From Psychromarinibacter halotolerans (lineage in GTDB: Bacteria > Pseudomonadota > Alphaproteobacteria > Rhodobacterales > Rhodobacteraceae), in contig NZ_JARGYD010000006.1 in NCBI RefSeq assembly GCF_029168315.1, positions 62,001 to 126,000 on the forward strand: 64,000 nt of DNA. The letters run 5' to 3'. The notes under the pieces were generated by a model. That model saw only the letters and a list, made by a program, of their open reading frames with translations. It ran no database searches and was not told the origin of the DNA. Position 1 is the stretch's first letter. The number at the start of each line of letters is the position of its first letter. The translations under genes were made by a program, and so were the position numbers. This document shows, in pieces, positions 1 through 9,006 of the stretch.

Positions 1-2
1 GC

Positions 3-1091
3 GAGGCGCTGAAAGAGAAGTACGGCGACAGCCTGCTGGACAAGGGCGAACAGTACTGGCTGGAAGAGGTCCGCACCTTCGCCACCGACGCCATGATGGA
101 CATGATCCGCGAGGATCTGAAGCAGCTTGGCGTCGAGATGGACAGCTTCTTTTCCGAAAAGTCGCTGTACGGCACCGGCCGGATCGAGGCGGCGATCGAG
201 GATCTCGACAGCAAGGGCCTGATCTATCGCGGCACGCTGGAGCCGCCGAAGGGCAAGGTGCCGGAAGACTGGGAACCGCGCGAGCAGACGCTGTTCCGGT
301 CGACCGACTATGGTGACGACGTGGACCGGCCGATCAAGAAGTCGGACGGGGCATGGACTTATTTCGCGCCGGATATCGCCTATCACTACGACAAGGTCAG
401 CCGTGGCTACGACCTGCTGATCGACGTGTTCGGCGCCGACCACGGCGGGTACGTCAAGCGGATGAAGGCCGCCGTCGCGGCGCTGTCGGGCAACACCGTG
501 CCGCTGGACATCAAGCTGACCCAGCTGGTGCGGCTGTTCAAGAACGGCGGGCCGTTCAAGATGTCGAAGCGGGCCGGTAACTTCGTCACCCTGCGCGATG
601 TGGTGGATCAGGTGGGGCCGGACGTGACCCGCTTTGTGATGCTGACGCGCAAGAACGACGCGCCGCTGGACTTCGATTTCGACAAGGTTCTTGAACAATC
701 CAAGGACAATCCAGTGTTTTATGTCCAATATGCGAACGCTCGGATCCATTCCGTGCTGCGCAAGGCGGCAGAGCAGGGGCTGGAGCTGACCGACGTTCCG
801 TCGCTGGAGGACGAGGCCGAGGTCGCCGTCGCCAAGAAGCTGGCCGAGTGGCCGCGCCTTGTCGAGATCGCCGCACGCACGAACGAACCGCACCGGATCG
901 CCTTTTACTTGTACGAACTCGCATCGGATTTCCACTCGCTCTGGAACAAGGGCAACGAGAAGCCCGAGCTGCGCTTCCTGCAGGAAGATCAGGCCACAGC
1001 GGAAAAAATTGCGCTGCCACGAGCCGTTGGCGTTGTTATTTCGTCCGGCCTTGGTATTCTTGGCGTGACCCCGGTCGAGGAAATGCGCTGA
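3..1091 (+). CDS. argS: Arginyl-tRNA synthetase, C-terminal part (5' end outside window)
   Basis: Class I aminoacyl-tRNA synthetase that charges tRNA-Arg in the cytoplasm. The reading frame is open from base 3, so the N-terminal part with the HIGH motif lies outside the window. The visible part carries the second class I signature, FKMSKRAGNFVTLRD (about bases 557-600), and then the all-alpha DALR anticodon-binding domain ending in EEMR. The KMSKR loop and the C-terminal fold are what identify it. It is followed after about 90 bases by a SPOR protein, nagZ and scpAB, an order I know from Rhodobacteraceae. Confidence 0.97.
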   Translation, partial: EALKEKYGDSLLDKGEQYWLEEVRTFATDAMMDMIREDLKQLGVEMDSFFSEKSLYGTGRIEAAIEDLDSKGLIYRGTLEPPKGKVPEDWEPREQTLFRSTDYGDDVDRPIKKSDGAWTYFAPDIAYHYDKVSRGYDLLIDVFGADHGGYVKRMKAAVAALSGNTVPLDIKLTQLVRLFKNGGPFKMSKRAGNFVTLRDVVDQVGPDVTRFVMLTRKNDAPLDFDFDKVLEQSKDNPVFYVQYANARIHSVLRKAAEQGLELTDVPSLEDEAEVAVAKKLAEWPRLVEIAARTNEPHRIAFYLYELASDFHSLWNKGNEKPELRFLQEDQATAEKIALPRAVGVVISSGLGILGVTPVEEMR

Positions 1092-1181
1092 TAAACAGGC
1101 GCGCCTTGTCCGATCACGGGTCCTGAAGCAGGCAAGAAAACCCGACGCGCCGAAATGGCCGACAGGGGCAGTGAGGCAGAC

Positions 1182-2180
1182 ATGGCGGATTTGTACCTGG
1201 GCGAAAGCCTGGAACCCGAAGCCGTATCCGTACCAAGCATTTTCGGTGCCGTGTTCACGTGGACCGGCGCATTGATGTCGGTCGCGTTGATCGGCGGCTT
1301 GGGCGTATGGGGCTATCAACTTGCGGTACGCGACGTGTCAGGCGTTCCGGTCGTGCGCGCGCTGGAAGGGCCGATGCGGGTCGCTCCGGACGATCCGGGC
1401 GGCGAGCAGGCGGAACATCAGGGCCTTGCGGTGAACAACGTGGCCGCCGAGGGCGTGGCCGCCGGGCCCGCCGACCGGCTGGTGCTTGCGCCGCCGCCGC
1501 TGAGCCTGTCGGAAGAGGACACCGCCGGTCCGGGCGACACCGCTGCGGCAGAACCGGCGCCCGAGGAGGAGATCATCGACCTGATGGCCGAAGCGCCCGC
1601 CGACGATCCCGAAGCCGGGGTTGCCGACGAGACGCCCGCCGACATGACCGCGATGGTCGACGAACTGACCGACGGCGTCGAGCCGCTGGGCGGTGTCGAC
1701 GAGCCGGTCCGCCCGCTGATCGAAACGATCCCCGCCAGCGTCGCGGGCGTCTCCGTCAGCCCGCTTCCGATTGCGCGCCCCGCCTCTGTCACCGCTGCGG
1801 CGGCCCCGGTCGATGCCTCTGGCGAGGACGCGGTGGCCGAAGCCGTCGCCGCCGCCGTGTTGCGGAACGTGACGCCCACGGTCGCCCCGAACGCCGACCT
1901 ATCCGAGATCGACGGGGCAGAGGTCGAACCCGGCACGCGCCTTGTGCAGTTCGGCGCCTTCGCCAGCCCGGAAGAGGCCCGCGCCGCGTGGGACAAGATG
2001 GACGCGCAGTTCACCGACTTTCTGACCAACAAGCGCCGCGTGATCGAAAAGGCGCTGTCGGGCGGCAAGACCTTCTATCGTCTGCGCGCGATGAACTTCG
2101 CCGATACCTCTGACGCGCGCCGCTTCTGTGCCGCCTTCGTCGCCGAGGGACAGGCTTGCATTCCGGTGGTGGCCCGCTGA
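1182..2180 (+). CDS. SPOR-domain membrane protein
   Basis: Single-pass envelope protein expected to bind denuded peptidoglycan glycan strands through its C-terminal SPOR domain. Residues about 20-50 form one membrane helix (after FGAVFTWTGALMSV). A long Ala/Pro/Asp/Glu-rich linker of about 200 residues follows, then a SPOR domain beginning at TRLVQFGAFASPEEA with the usual beta-alpha-beta pattern. I chose the ATG at 1182 because GTGAGG precedes it at good spacing; an in-frame ATG at 1155 adds nine residues but lacks a ribosome binding site. The stop codon overlaps the start of nagZ, so the two are probably co-translated. Confidence 0.85.
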   Translation: MADLYLGESLEPEAVSVPSIFGAVFTWTGALMSVALIGGLGVWGYQLAVRDVSGVPVVRALEGPMRVAPDDPGGEQAEHQGLAVNNVAAEGVAAGPADRLVLAPPPLSLSEEDTAGPGDTAAAEPAPEEEIIDLMAEAPADDPEAGVADETPADMTAMVDELTDGVEPLGGVDEPVRPLIETIPASVAGVSVSPLPIARPASVTAAAAPVDASGEDAVAEAVAAAVLRNVTPTVAPNADLSEIDGAEVEPGTRLVQFGAFASPEEARAAWDKMDAQFTDFLTNKRRVIEKALSGGKTFYRLRAMNFADTSDARRFCAAFVAEGQACIPVVAR

Positions 2181-3190
2181 TGACCGCCCGCGCGGCGGCC
2201 ATCCTCGGCTGCGACGGGCCGCGTCTGACGCCCGACGAGCGCCGTTTCTTCGCTGATGCGCAGCCGTGGGGCTTTATCCTGTTCGCGCGGAATATCCAGA
2301 CCCCGGATCAGGTGGTGCGGCTGACGTCGGGCCTGCGCGACGCGGTGGGCCGCGACGTGCCGGTTTTGATCGACCAAGAGGGCGGGCGCGTCCAGCGCAT
2401 GACCCCGCCGCACTGGCGCCAGTGGCTGCCGCCGCTGGACCAGACCGAACGGGCGGGCGCCGACGCCGCGCGCGCGATGGAACTGCGGTATCGGATCATC
2501 GCGTCCGAACTGCTGGCCATTGGCATCGACGTGAACTGTGCCCCCTGTCTGGACGTCGCGCGCCCCGATACCCACGCCGTGTTGCGCAACCGCTGCTACG
2601 GCGACGACCCGCAGACCGTCACCACGGTCGGCCGCGCCGCCGCGCGCGGGCTGATGGCGGGCGGTGTCCTGCCGGTGATGAAGCACATGCCCGGTCACGG
2701 CCGCGCGCTGGTGGACAGCCACCTGTCGCTGCCGGTGGTGTCCGAACCGCTCGACGTGTTGCAGTCGGTCGACTTCGCGCCCTTTGCGGCGTTGTCCGAT
2801 CTGCCGATGGCGATGTCGGCCCATGTCGTGTTCGAGGCGATCGACCCCGACAACCCCGCCACCACGTCGCCGGACGTCATTTCCCTGATCCGCCAGACGC
2901 TTGCCTACGACGGCCTGCTGATGTCCGACGACCTGTCGATGGAGGCGCTGTCCGGCGGCCCCGGCGACCGGGCCGCGGCGTCGCGTGCCGCGGGCTGCGA
3001 CATGGTCCTGCACTGCAACGGCCATATGGACGAGATGCAGCAGGTCGTGGCCGCCGCAGGCGTGCTGGACGGACAGGCCGTCCGCCGGGCCGAGGCCGCG
3101 CTGAGCGCGCGCACAAAGCCCGATTCCATTGACATTGCCGACGCAGAAGCAGAACTTGAGACGCTTCTGGGCGGCAAGGTGCATGGCTGA
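2180..3190 (+). CDS. nagZ: Beta-N-acetylhexosaminidase NagZ
   Basis: Glycoside hydrolase family 3 enzyme that removes GlcNAc from anhydromuropeptides during cytosolic peptidoglycan recycling. The 336-residue protein has the family signatures: DQEGGRVQRM near residue 62, the KHMPGHGRALVDSH loop that supplies the catalytic His/Asp dyad, and LMSDDLSMEAL with the nucleophilic Asp. The start at 2180 overlaps the TGA of the SPOR gene; a start at 2156 would add residues inside the upstream gene and has no ribosome site. It overlaps scpA by 8 bases. A peptidoglycan-binding SPOR protein directly upstream fits a cell-wall role. Confidence 0.95.
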   Translation: MTARAAAILGCDGPRLTPDERRFFADAQPWGFILFARNIQTPDQVVRLTSGLRDAVGRDVPVLIDQEGGRVQRMTPPHWRQWLPPLDQTERAGADAARAMELRYRIIASELLAIGIDVNCAPCLDVARPDTHAVLRNRCYGDDPQTVTTVGRAAARGLMAGGVLPVMKHMPGHGRALVDSHLSLPVVSEPLDVLQSVDFAPFAALSDLPMAMSAHVVFEAIDPDNPATTSPDVISLIRQTLAYDGLLMSDDLSMEALSGGPGDRAAASRAAGCDMVLHCNGHMDEMQQVVAAAGVLDGQAVRRAEAALSARTKPDSIDIADAEAELETLLGGKVHG

Positions 3191-3980
3191 GCAACAACAG
3201 GCATACGACAACGTCACCAGTGTCGAGGCGCGCCGCGCGGCCGAGGCGCTGATCGTCGACGTGGACGGGTTCGAGGGGCCGCTCGACCTGCTTCTGACCC
3301 TGTCGCGCACCCAGAAGGTCGACCTGCGCAAGGTGTCCGTTCTTCAGCTGTCGGAACAGTACCTTGCCTTCATCCGCAAGGCCCGCGACCTGCGGATCGA
3401 GCTGGCCGCCGACTATCTTGTGATGGCCGCGTGGCTGGCGTTCTTGAAGTCGCGCCTGCTGCTGCCCCCCGATCCCACCGAGGAAGGCCCCTCGGGCGAG
3501 GAACTGGCCGCGCACCTGGCGTTTCAGTTGGAACGGCTTCAGGCGATGCGCGACTGTGCCGCGCGGCTGATGGGGCGCGACCAGAAGGGCCGCGACTTTT
3601 TCGTGCGCGGTATTCCCGAGAAACAGGAACGCGTGCGGCGGATCGAGTATACGGCGACGCTGTTGGACCTGATGCAGGCCTATGCCCGCATCCGCACGCG
3701 GGACGAATTCCGCCCCTTCGTGATGGACCGCGACAGGGTGCTGACGATGGAACAGGCGCTGGAACGGATGCGGCCGCTGATCGGGTTCGCGGGCGACTGG
3801 ACGGACCTGCTGTCGTACCTGCCGGATGGCTGGGAAACCGATCCGGCGATGCGCCGCTCGGCGACGGCGGCGACCTTCGCGGCCTCGCTTCAGCTGGTGA
3901 AAGAGGGACATATGGAGATACGGCAGTCCGAAACCTACGCGCCGATCCAGCTGCGCCGCAAGGAGCGCCCGGATGGCTGA
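3183..3980 (+). CDS. scpA: Segregation and condensation protein A
   Basis: Kleisin subunit of the SMC-ScpAB condensin that organises and segregates the chromosome. The 265-residue product has the diagnostic N-terminal block FEGPLDLLLTLSRTQKVDLR, followed by VSVLQLSEQYLAFI and AADYLVMAAWLAFLKSRLLL, which form the SMC-neck-binding helices. The C-terminal winged helix is less conserved. The start at 3183 overlaps nagZ, and the end overlaps scpB by 8 bases, giving a tight nagZ-scpA-scpB unit. No smc gene is in the window. Confidence 0.95.
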   Translation: MAEQQQAYDNVTSVEARRAAEALIVDVDGFEGPLDLLLTLSRTQKVDLRKVSVLQLSEQYLAFIRKARDLRIELAADYLVMAAWLAFLKSRLLLPPDPTEEGPSGEELAAHLAFQLERLQAMRDCAARLMGRDQKGRDFFVRGIPEKQERVRRIEYTATLLDLMQAYARIRTRDEFRPFVMDRDRVLTMEQALERMRPLIGFAGDWTDLLSYLPDGWETDPAMRRSATAATFAASLQLVKEGHMEIRQSETYAPIQLRRKERPDG

Positions 3981-4683
3981 GGAAGACGTGGACACGGCGG
4001 CGTCGGAAACGCGGCCCGAGGCGGAAGACGCAGGTCCCGCCGAGGAAGAGCGCAGCCTGTTCGAGGCGCCTCCGATGGCGGAACAAGAGCGCATGGTCGA
4101 GGCCATTCTGTTCGCCTCGGCAGAGCCGGTGTCGGTGGCCGAGCTGAACGCGCGGATGCCGCATGGATCGGATGCGGCCGAGGCGCTGGTCTACCTGCGC
4201 AAACGCTACGAGGGGCGGGGCGTGCACCTTGTCCGCGTGGGCGACGCGTGGGCGCTGCGCACGGCGCCGGACCTTGGCTTTCTGATGCAGAAGGAAACGG
4301 TCGAGACCCGCAAGCTGTCGCGCGCCGCGGTCGAGACGCTTGCCATCGTCGCCTATCACCAGCCGGTCACGCGGGCCGAGATCGAGGAAATTCGTGGCGT
4401 ATCCGTGTCCAGAGGCACCGTAGACCAGCTATTAGAGCTGGAATGGATACGGTTTGGACGGCGAAGGATGACTCCGGGCCGGCCTGTTACATATGTAGTG
4501 ACAGAAGAGTTCCTGGATCATTTCGGGCTGGAGAACGCCCGCGACTTGCCGGGGCTGAAGGAACTGCGCGAGGCCGGGCTTCTGGAAAGCCGTCCGCAGA
4601 TGGGACCGCTGGCCGCCGGCCAAAGCGAACCGGACGACGACGAGGGCGTGCCCGACACCGATCAGGGCGAGATGTTCGAATAG
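3973..4683 (+). CDS. scpB: Segregation and condensation protein B
   Basis: Winged-helix partner of ScpA in the SMC condensin complex. The 236-residue protein has an acidic disordered start of about 35 residues. Two winged-helix domains follow, recognised by MVEAILFASAEPVSVAEL and by ETLAIVAYHQPVTRAEIEEI with RGVSVSRGTVDQLLE. It ends in an acidic tail. Two short stretches (about 4390-4500) are more AT-rich than their surroundings but the frame is intact. Translation is probably coupled to scpA. Confidence 0.95.
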   Translation: MAEEDVDTAASETRPEAEDAGPAEEERSLFEAPPMAEQERMVEAILFASAEPVSVAELNARMPHGSDAAEALVYLRKRYEGRGVHLVRVGDAWALRTAPDLGFLMQKETVETRKLSRAAVETLAIVAYHQPVTRAEIEEIRGVSVSRGTVDQLLELEWIRFGRRRMTPGRPVTYVVTEEFLDHFGLENARDLPGLKELREAGLLESRPQMGPLAAGQSEPDDDEGVPDTDQGEMFE

Positions 4684-4707
4684 CCTTTCGAACGGAAAGG
4701 ACGTGCG

Positions 4708-4935
4708 ATGAACGCCAACCAGATCATCAACATGATCTTCCGCATGTTCGTGCGGAAGTCGCTTAGCCGCGGGATGAACAAGGGTTTCGACATGCTGGCC
4801 GAGCGTCAACGACGCGGCAAGCCGGACGCGCCCCGGAACCCCGAGGCGGCTCAGCGCACCGGCAAGCAGGGCCGCGATGCGGCGCGCCGGGCGCGGCAGG
4901 GGATGCGTGTCATCCGCCGGATCGGCCGCTTCTGA
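4708..4935 (+). CDS. Small basic conserved protein
   Basis: A 75-residue protein of unknown function. It begins MNANQIINMIFRMFVRK, an amphipathic helix, and continues with a strongly basic Arg/Lys-rich tail ending RVIRRIGRF. AAAGGACGTGCG just before the ATG is a good ribosome site. It lies 24 bases after scpB in the same direction and may be its last operon member. I recall similar short basic proteins after scpB in Rhodobacteraceae, but no function. The basic tail could contact nucleic acid or membrane; that is inference. Confidence 0.7.
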   Translation: MNANQIINMIFRMFVRKSLSRGMNKGFDMLAERQRRGKPDAPRNPEAAQRTGKQGRDAARRARQGMRVIRRIGRF

Positions 4936-5028
4936 TCCTTTTGTGCCGGGAAAGCGATCTGCCTTAGCGGACCATTAGTCTTTCGCTTCTATGCGAAGGG
5001 GCAAGGTCTTCACGCCCAAGGTGGACGC

Positions 5029-7452
5029 ATGCCCGGTATACCGAACCTCAGGAACATCACCCTTCGAAACCTTGCCCGGATCATCGTGATCTCGGTTGTC
5101 GTGCTTGGCGGCACGATGGCGGCGAACATGGTCTGGAACGTCGTCTCGCTGAAGCAGACGCAGGCGTCGTGGAACAGTTATGCCGAAAGCGCGGATCGCA
5201 GGCGGCTGTTGCTGGACGCCATCGCGGCGAAGCTTGGCTATGGCGGAATGATACATGATTTCAAGAACCTGGTCCTAAGGGGCGATGCCGCCTTGGTGGA
5301 GCATGTGGAACGTATGACCGATGCCGTTCACGCCGAGTTGGAAGAACTGGCGATGCTGCTGGACGATCCGGCGGCGCAGCAGGACATGGCGACCATCACG
5401 GAAACGGTGGAAACCTACGGCACCTTCGCGGCGCTCGCGTTCCAGATGGGCGCGATGGGTCAGCAGGCCGAAGTGGTGGGCGCGGCCGTGGCGGTGGACG
5501 ACACGGCGGCGCTGGCGGCGCTGTCGTCGCTGCGAACAAGGTTGCAGACCGGCCAGACCGCGTCGCGGGCCGCCCTGCTGACCGAACTGCGTTTCGCGAT
5601 CGGGTACGGCGGTCTGATCCACAGTTTCAAGACCTTCGTGCTGGGCGGGTCGGATGACGCCCGCGAGGGCGCGCTGGCGGCGGTCGACCGCGCCGGCGCC
5701 GCGCTGGCGGCCTATGAGGCGATCGATTTGTCGCCCGAGGAACGCGCCGCGCTGACCACGGTGGCCGAGATGATCGACAGCTATGCCGACGCGCTGCCGA
5801 TGGTCGCCGAGGGCTGGGCCGCAGGGCTGTCGCCCAAGGACATCGACGCCACCGTCAAGGTCGACGACGCGCCCGCCGTCGCGGCGCTGGATGCCCTTGA
5901 ACGCGGCCTGCTGATCAAGGCGGTCGCGCTGGAGGCCGAGATCGGCGCGAAACTTTCGGCGGGCATGTTGTACATCTCGATCGGCCTTGTGCTGTCCACA
6001 CTGATCGCGCTGGCCATCGTCGTGGTGGCGCATTTGGCCCTGCGGCGCGGCGCCGTTCAACCTGCGGAAGCGGTGGCCGACGGCATCATGCGCCTGACGC
6101 AGGGCGACGACACCGTCGATCTGGCCGTTCTGGAAAGCGACAACGAAATCGGCGCCATCGCCCGCGCGTCCGAGGTGTTTCGCCAGAACATGGTGCGCAC
6201 GAAGGAACTGCTGGCCGAGCAGGAACGCCAGTCCGCCGCTGCGGAAGAGGCGGCGGAGCAGCAGAAGACCCTGCTGGCCGAGGTGCAGGAGCAAGCCGAA
6301 CTTGCCCGGCAGGCGGAACAGCAGCAAGAGGCCGCGCGCGCGGCGCAGGACCGGATCCGCAAGGCCGTGCGCGGCGTGGTCGAAGCGGCGGTCGAAGGCG
6401 ATTTCCACCGCCGGATCGACGAAAGCTTCGACGACCCGGAGCTTGCCGCGCTTGCCGACAGCGTGAACCGGCTGATGGGCATCTTCGACGCCGCCGTCAC
6501 CGACATCGGCGCGGTCGCCGGGGCGATGGCGCGCGGCGATCTGTCGGTGACGATGTCCGGCAGCTATTCCGGCGCGCTGGCCGGTCTGCAGGACGAACTG
6601 ACCGACGCGCTGACTCGCATCTCGAACCTGATCGAGGGCGTGGTCGCCACTTCGCAACACGTCCAGACAGAGGTGCATTCGATCGACAGTTCCGCCGACG
6701 ACCTGTCGCGCCGGACCGAAACGCAGGCCGCCACGCTGGAAGAGTCGGCAGCGGCGATCGTGGCGATGACCCAACAGGTCAGCGGGGTCGCCGCCAACGC
6801 GGACGAGGCCCGGAACCTGGTGCACGAGGTGTCGCAACTGGCGACCCACGGCGGCGAGGTGGTCGGTGAATCGGTGCGCGCGATGGACCGGATCGTCGGC
6901 GCCTCGGCCGAGATTTCCAAGGTCACCTCGCTGATCGAAGAGATCTCGTTCCAGACCAACCTGCTGGCGCTGAACGCGGGCGTCGAGGCGGCGCGCGCGG
7001 GCGAATCCGGGCGCGGTTTCGCGGTCGTGGCGTCCGAGGTCCGCGCACTGGCGCAGCGGTCCGCCGATGCGGCGCAGGAGATTTCAAAGCTGATCCACAC
7101 CAGCGAAAGCGAGATCGCGGAAGGCTCGGGCAAGGTGAACCAGGCCGGGGAAAGCATCCAGAGCGTGGTGCAGCGGATCGGCAAGGTTTCGGAAATCGTC
7201 GTGTCGGTCGCCGACAGCACGCGCGAACAGGCGGCAAGCTTGGAAGAGATCAATCGTGCCGTGAACGATCTGGATCACGCGACCCAGCAGAACGCCGCCA
7301 TGTTCGAGGAAACCACCGCCTCGGTCGCGCAACTGCGCAAGCGCACCGACGACCTGATCTCGCAAGGGACGTCGTTCCGCACCCGCAACGCCTCTCGCGA
7401 GGCAGAGGTCTGGGACATGGCCGACGATACCCCCGAGCGCCGCAGCGCCTGA
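5029..7452 (+). CDS. Methyl-accepting chemotaxis protein with duplicated sensor
   Basis: Transmembrane chemoreceptor of 807 residues that should signal through CheA/CheW. Membrane helices lie at about residues 15-38 and 312-338. The periplasmic part is a tandem duplication of about 122 residues: GYGGMIHDFKNLVLRG near 70 recurs as GYGGLIHSFKTFVLGG near 192, and both units end with a VDD..A.AAL pattern. A HAMP domain (about 345-395), a coiled coil, a second HAMP-like segment and the signalling hairpin with QTNLLALNAGVEAARAGESG (about 640) follow. There is no C-terminal CheR-tethering pentapeptide. The ligand cannot be named. No other che gene is nearby. Confidence 0.93.
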   Translation: MPGIPNLRNITLRNLARIIVISVVVLGGTMAANMVWNVVSLKQTQASWNSYAESADRRRLLLDAIAAKLGYGGMIHDFKNLVLRGDAALVEHVERMTDAVHAELEELAMLLDDPAAQQDMATITETVETYGTFAALAFQMGAMGQQAEVVGAAVAVDDTAALAALSSLRTRLQTGQTASRAALLTELRFAIGYGGLIHSFKTFVLGGSDDAREGALAAVDRAGAALAAYEAIDLSPEERAALTTVAEMIDSYADALPMVAEGWAAGLSPKDIDATVKVDDAPAVAALDALERGLLIKAVALEAEIGAKLSAGMLYISIGLVLSTLIALAIVVVAHLALRRGAVQPAEAVADGIMRLTQGDDTVDLAVLESDNEIGAIARASEVFRQNMVRTKELLAEQERQSAAAEEAAEQQKTLLAEVQEQAELARQAEQQQEAARAAQDRIRKAVRGVVEAAVEGDFHRRIDESFDDPELAALADSVNRLMGIFDAAVTDIGAVAGAMARGDLSVTMSGSYSGALAGLQDELTDALTRISNLIEGVVATSQHVQTEVHSIDSSADDLSRRTETQAATLEESAAAIVAMTQQVSGVAANADEARNLVHEVSQLATHGGEVVGESVRAMDRIVGASAEISKVTSLIEEISFQTNLLALNAGVEAARAGESGRGFAVVASEVRALAQRSADAAQEISKLIHTSESEIAEGSGKVNQAGESIQSVVQRIGKVSEIVVSVADSTREQAASLEEINRAVNDLDHATQQNAAMFEETTASVAQLRKRTDDLISQGTSFRTRNASREAEVWDMADDTPERRSA

Positions 7453-7500
7453 CGGCGTCCGGCGGTGATAGCGGCGGTGCGGCCGGGTGGGGGCGCCGGG

Positions 7501-7550
7501 GGCGCGGCAGGCAAGGGCAGGGCGCGGCAGGCAAGGGGCAGGGCGCGGAG
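7501..7550. repeat. Short GC-rich tandem repeat
   Basis: A 20-21 base unit, GGCGCGGCAGGCAAGGGCAG, occurs twice head to tail (7501-7520 and 7521-7541), followed by a partial third copy. It lies in the 272-base gap between the convergent chemoreceptor and dcd genes. I see no gene in that gap. It looks like simple slippage-type repetition rather than a protein-binding array. Confidence 0.6.
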
Positions 7551-7724
7551 GGCGCCGCCTGTGCCCGTGAGGTCAAGGATGCAGGGTGTGGGGACGGCGC
7601 GGTCGCTGCTGCCGCCACGGGGTGAAGATCACGTAGTCCCGCGCGATGGCTACGCTGCCCTATGTTGCCCCGTGCGGCTTCGTGCCGGATCGAAGGACAC
7701 GATCCACGGAAGCGGTGGCGTCGG

Positions 7725-8819
7725 TCAGGGCGCGGCGAAATGCTTTGACAGCTTCAGGCCCTGACCCTGATAGTTCGACGCGATGCCCGCGCCATACAGC
7801 TGCGCCGGCCGCTCTGCCATCCGCTCGTACACCAGCCGCCCGACGATCTGCCCGTGCTCCAGCACGAACGGCGCCTCGTGGCAGCGGACTTCCAGCACGC
7901 CGCGGGACCCGGCGCCGCCGACCTCGGAATGGCCAAAGCCCGGATCGAAGAACCCGGCATAGTGCACCCGGAATTCGCCCACCATCGCGAGGTAGGGCGC
8001 CATCTCGGCTGCGTGTTCGGGCGGGATGTGCACCGCTTCGCGGCTGACAAGGATGTAGAACGCGCCGGGGTCCAGGATGATGCGCCCCTCGGTCGTGCGG
8101 ACCTCTTCCCAGTAATCGGCGGGGCGATAGCCGCCGATGCGGTCAAGGTCGATCACCCCGGTGTGCGGCTTGGCGCGGTAGCCGACGAGGTCGGTGCCCT
8201 CGGGGCGCAGGTCGACCGAGAAGCCCAGCCCGTTGTCGATGACCGCGGGGCCGTTGACCAGCGTGACCGCCTCGTGCAGGCGCCGCAGTTCCGCGTCGTC
8301 CAGCACGGCCTGACCGGCGCGGAACCGGATCTGGTTCAGGCGCATCCCCGGCTTCACCAGCACCGAGAAGGAGCGGGGGCAGATCTCGGCGTACAGCGGT
8401 CCGTCGTACCCTTCGGCGATGCGGTCGAATTCCGTGCCGCCATCGGTGATCGTGCGCGTCAGAAGGTCCAGCCGCCCGGTCGAGCTTTTGGCATTGGCCA
8501 CCGCCTGCACGCCGTCCGGCAGCCGCAGGCGTTCCATCAGCGGGACGACATAGACGCAGCCCTTTTCCAGAACGGCGCCATCGGTCAGGTCGACGCGGTG
8601 CATTTCGAACTCGGCCAGCCGGTCGGCCACCTTCGCGCCGGACCCGGCAAGGAAGGATGCGCGCACGCGGTAGGCCACGTTGCCAAGACGAAGATCGAGA
8701 GAGGCGGGCTGAACCTGTGCGGCATCCACCGGGACGTTGGACGTGATCGCGCCCGAGCGGACCATCGCTTCGATCTGCTGGCTGGGAAGTACGCCGGTTC
8801 CGGTCAACACGTCGGTCAT
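7725..8819 (-). CDS. dcd: Double-length dCTP deaminase (DCD family)
   Basis: Predicted to deaminate 2'-deoxycytidine triphosphate to dUTP, feeding dTMP synthesis. At 364 residues it is about twice the usual Dcd length. It has two dUTPase-like barrel modules, a long form known in alphaproteobacteria. The first half holds NAKSSTGRLDLLTRTI, corresponding to the SS-x-x-R active-site block, and YAEICPRSFSVLVKPGMRLNQ. The second repeats the fold with HYAGFFDPGFGHSEVG. It starts MTDVLTGTGVLPSQQI. It stands alone, between a tRNA-Pro gene upstream and the convergent chemoreceptor. Confidence 0.9.
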   Translation of the reverse strand: MTDVLTGTGVLPSQQIEAMVRSGAITSNVPVDAAQVQPASLDLRLGNVAYRVRASFLAGSGAKVADRLAEFEMHRVDLTDGAVLEKGCVYVVPLMERLRLPDGVQAVANAKSSTGRLDLLTRTITDGGTEFDRIAEGYDGPLYAEICPRSFSVLVKPGMRLNQIRFRAGQAVLDDAELRRLHEAVTLVNGPAVIDNGLGFSVDLRPEGTDLVGYRAKPHTGVIDLDRIGGYRPADYWEEVRTTEGRIILDPGAFYILVSREAVHIPPEHAAEMAPYLAMVGEFRVHYAGFFDPGFGHSEVGGAGSRGVLEVRCHEAPFVLEHGQIVGRLVYERMAERPAQLYGAGIASNYQGQGLKLSKHFAAP

Positions 8820-8874
8820 CGTCCCCCCGGATACGACGACGCCCGCGGTAATACTCCGCGGGCGGGTAAGAAAT

Positions 8875-8951
8875 TGGTCGGGCTAGCAGGACTCGAACCT
8901 ACGACCTTCCGTCCCCCAGACGGACGCGCTACCAGACTGCGCCATAGCCCG
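8875..8951 (-). tRNA. tRNA-Pro (anticodon GGG)
   Basis: The minus strand folds into a full cloverleaf. The acceptor stem is CGGGCTA/TAGCCCG, the D stem GCGC/GCGC, the anticodon stem TCCGT/ACGGA with loop CTGGGGG (anticodon GGG), and the T arm GTAGG-TTCGAAT-CCTGC. The discriminator is A, and CCA is encoded at 8875-8877. Length is 77 bases with CCA. It sits between dcd and the MerR-type gene. Confidence 0.97.
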
Positions 8952-9006
8952 ACGTGGCGCCCTTCATACCGTTTCTGCCGGGAGGGGCAAGAGCCGATTT
9001 CGCCGC

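Noticed and set aside
2877..4359. Long minus-strand frames across scpA and scpB
   Set aside because: They cover four clearly coding plus-strand genes and have shadow-type composition.
7501..7550. Tandem repeat considered as a CRISPR remnant
   Set aside because: Units are directly adjacent without unique spacers, only two and a half copies exist, and no cas genes are present.
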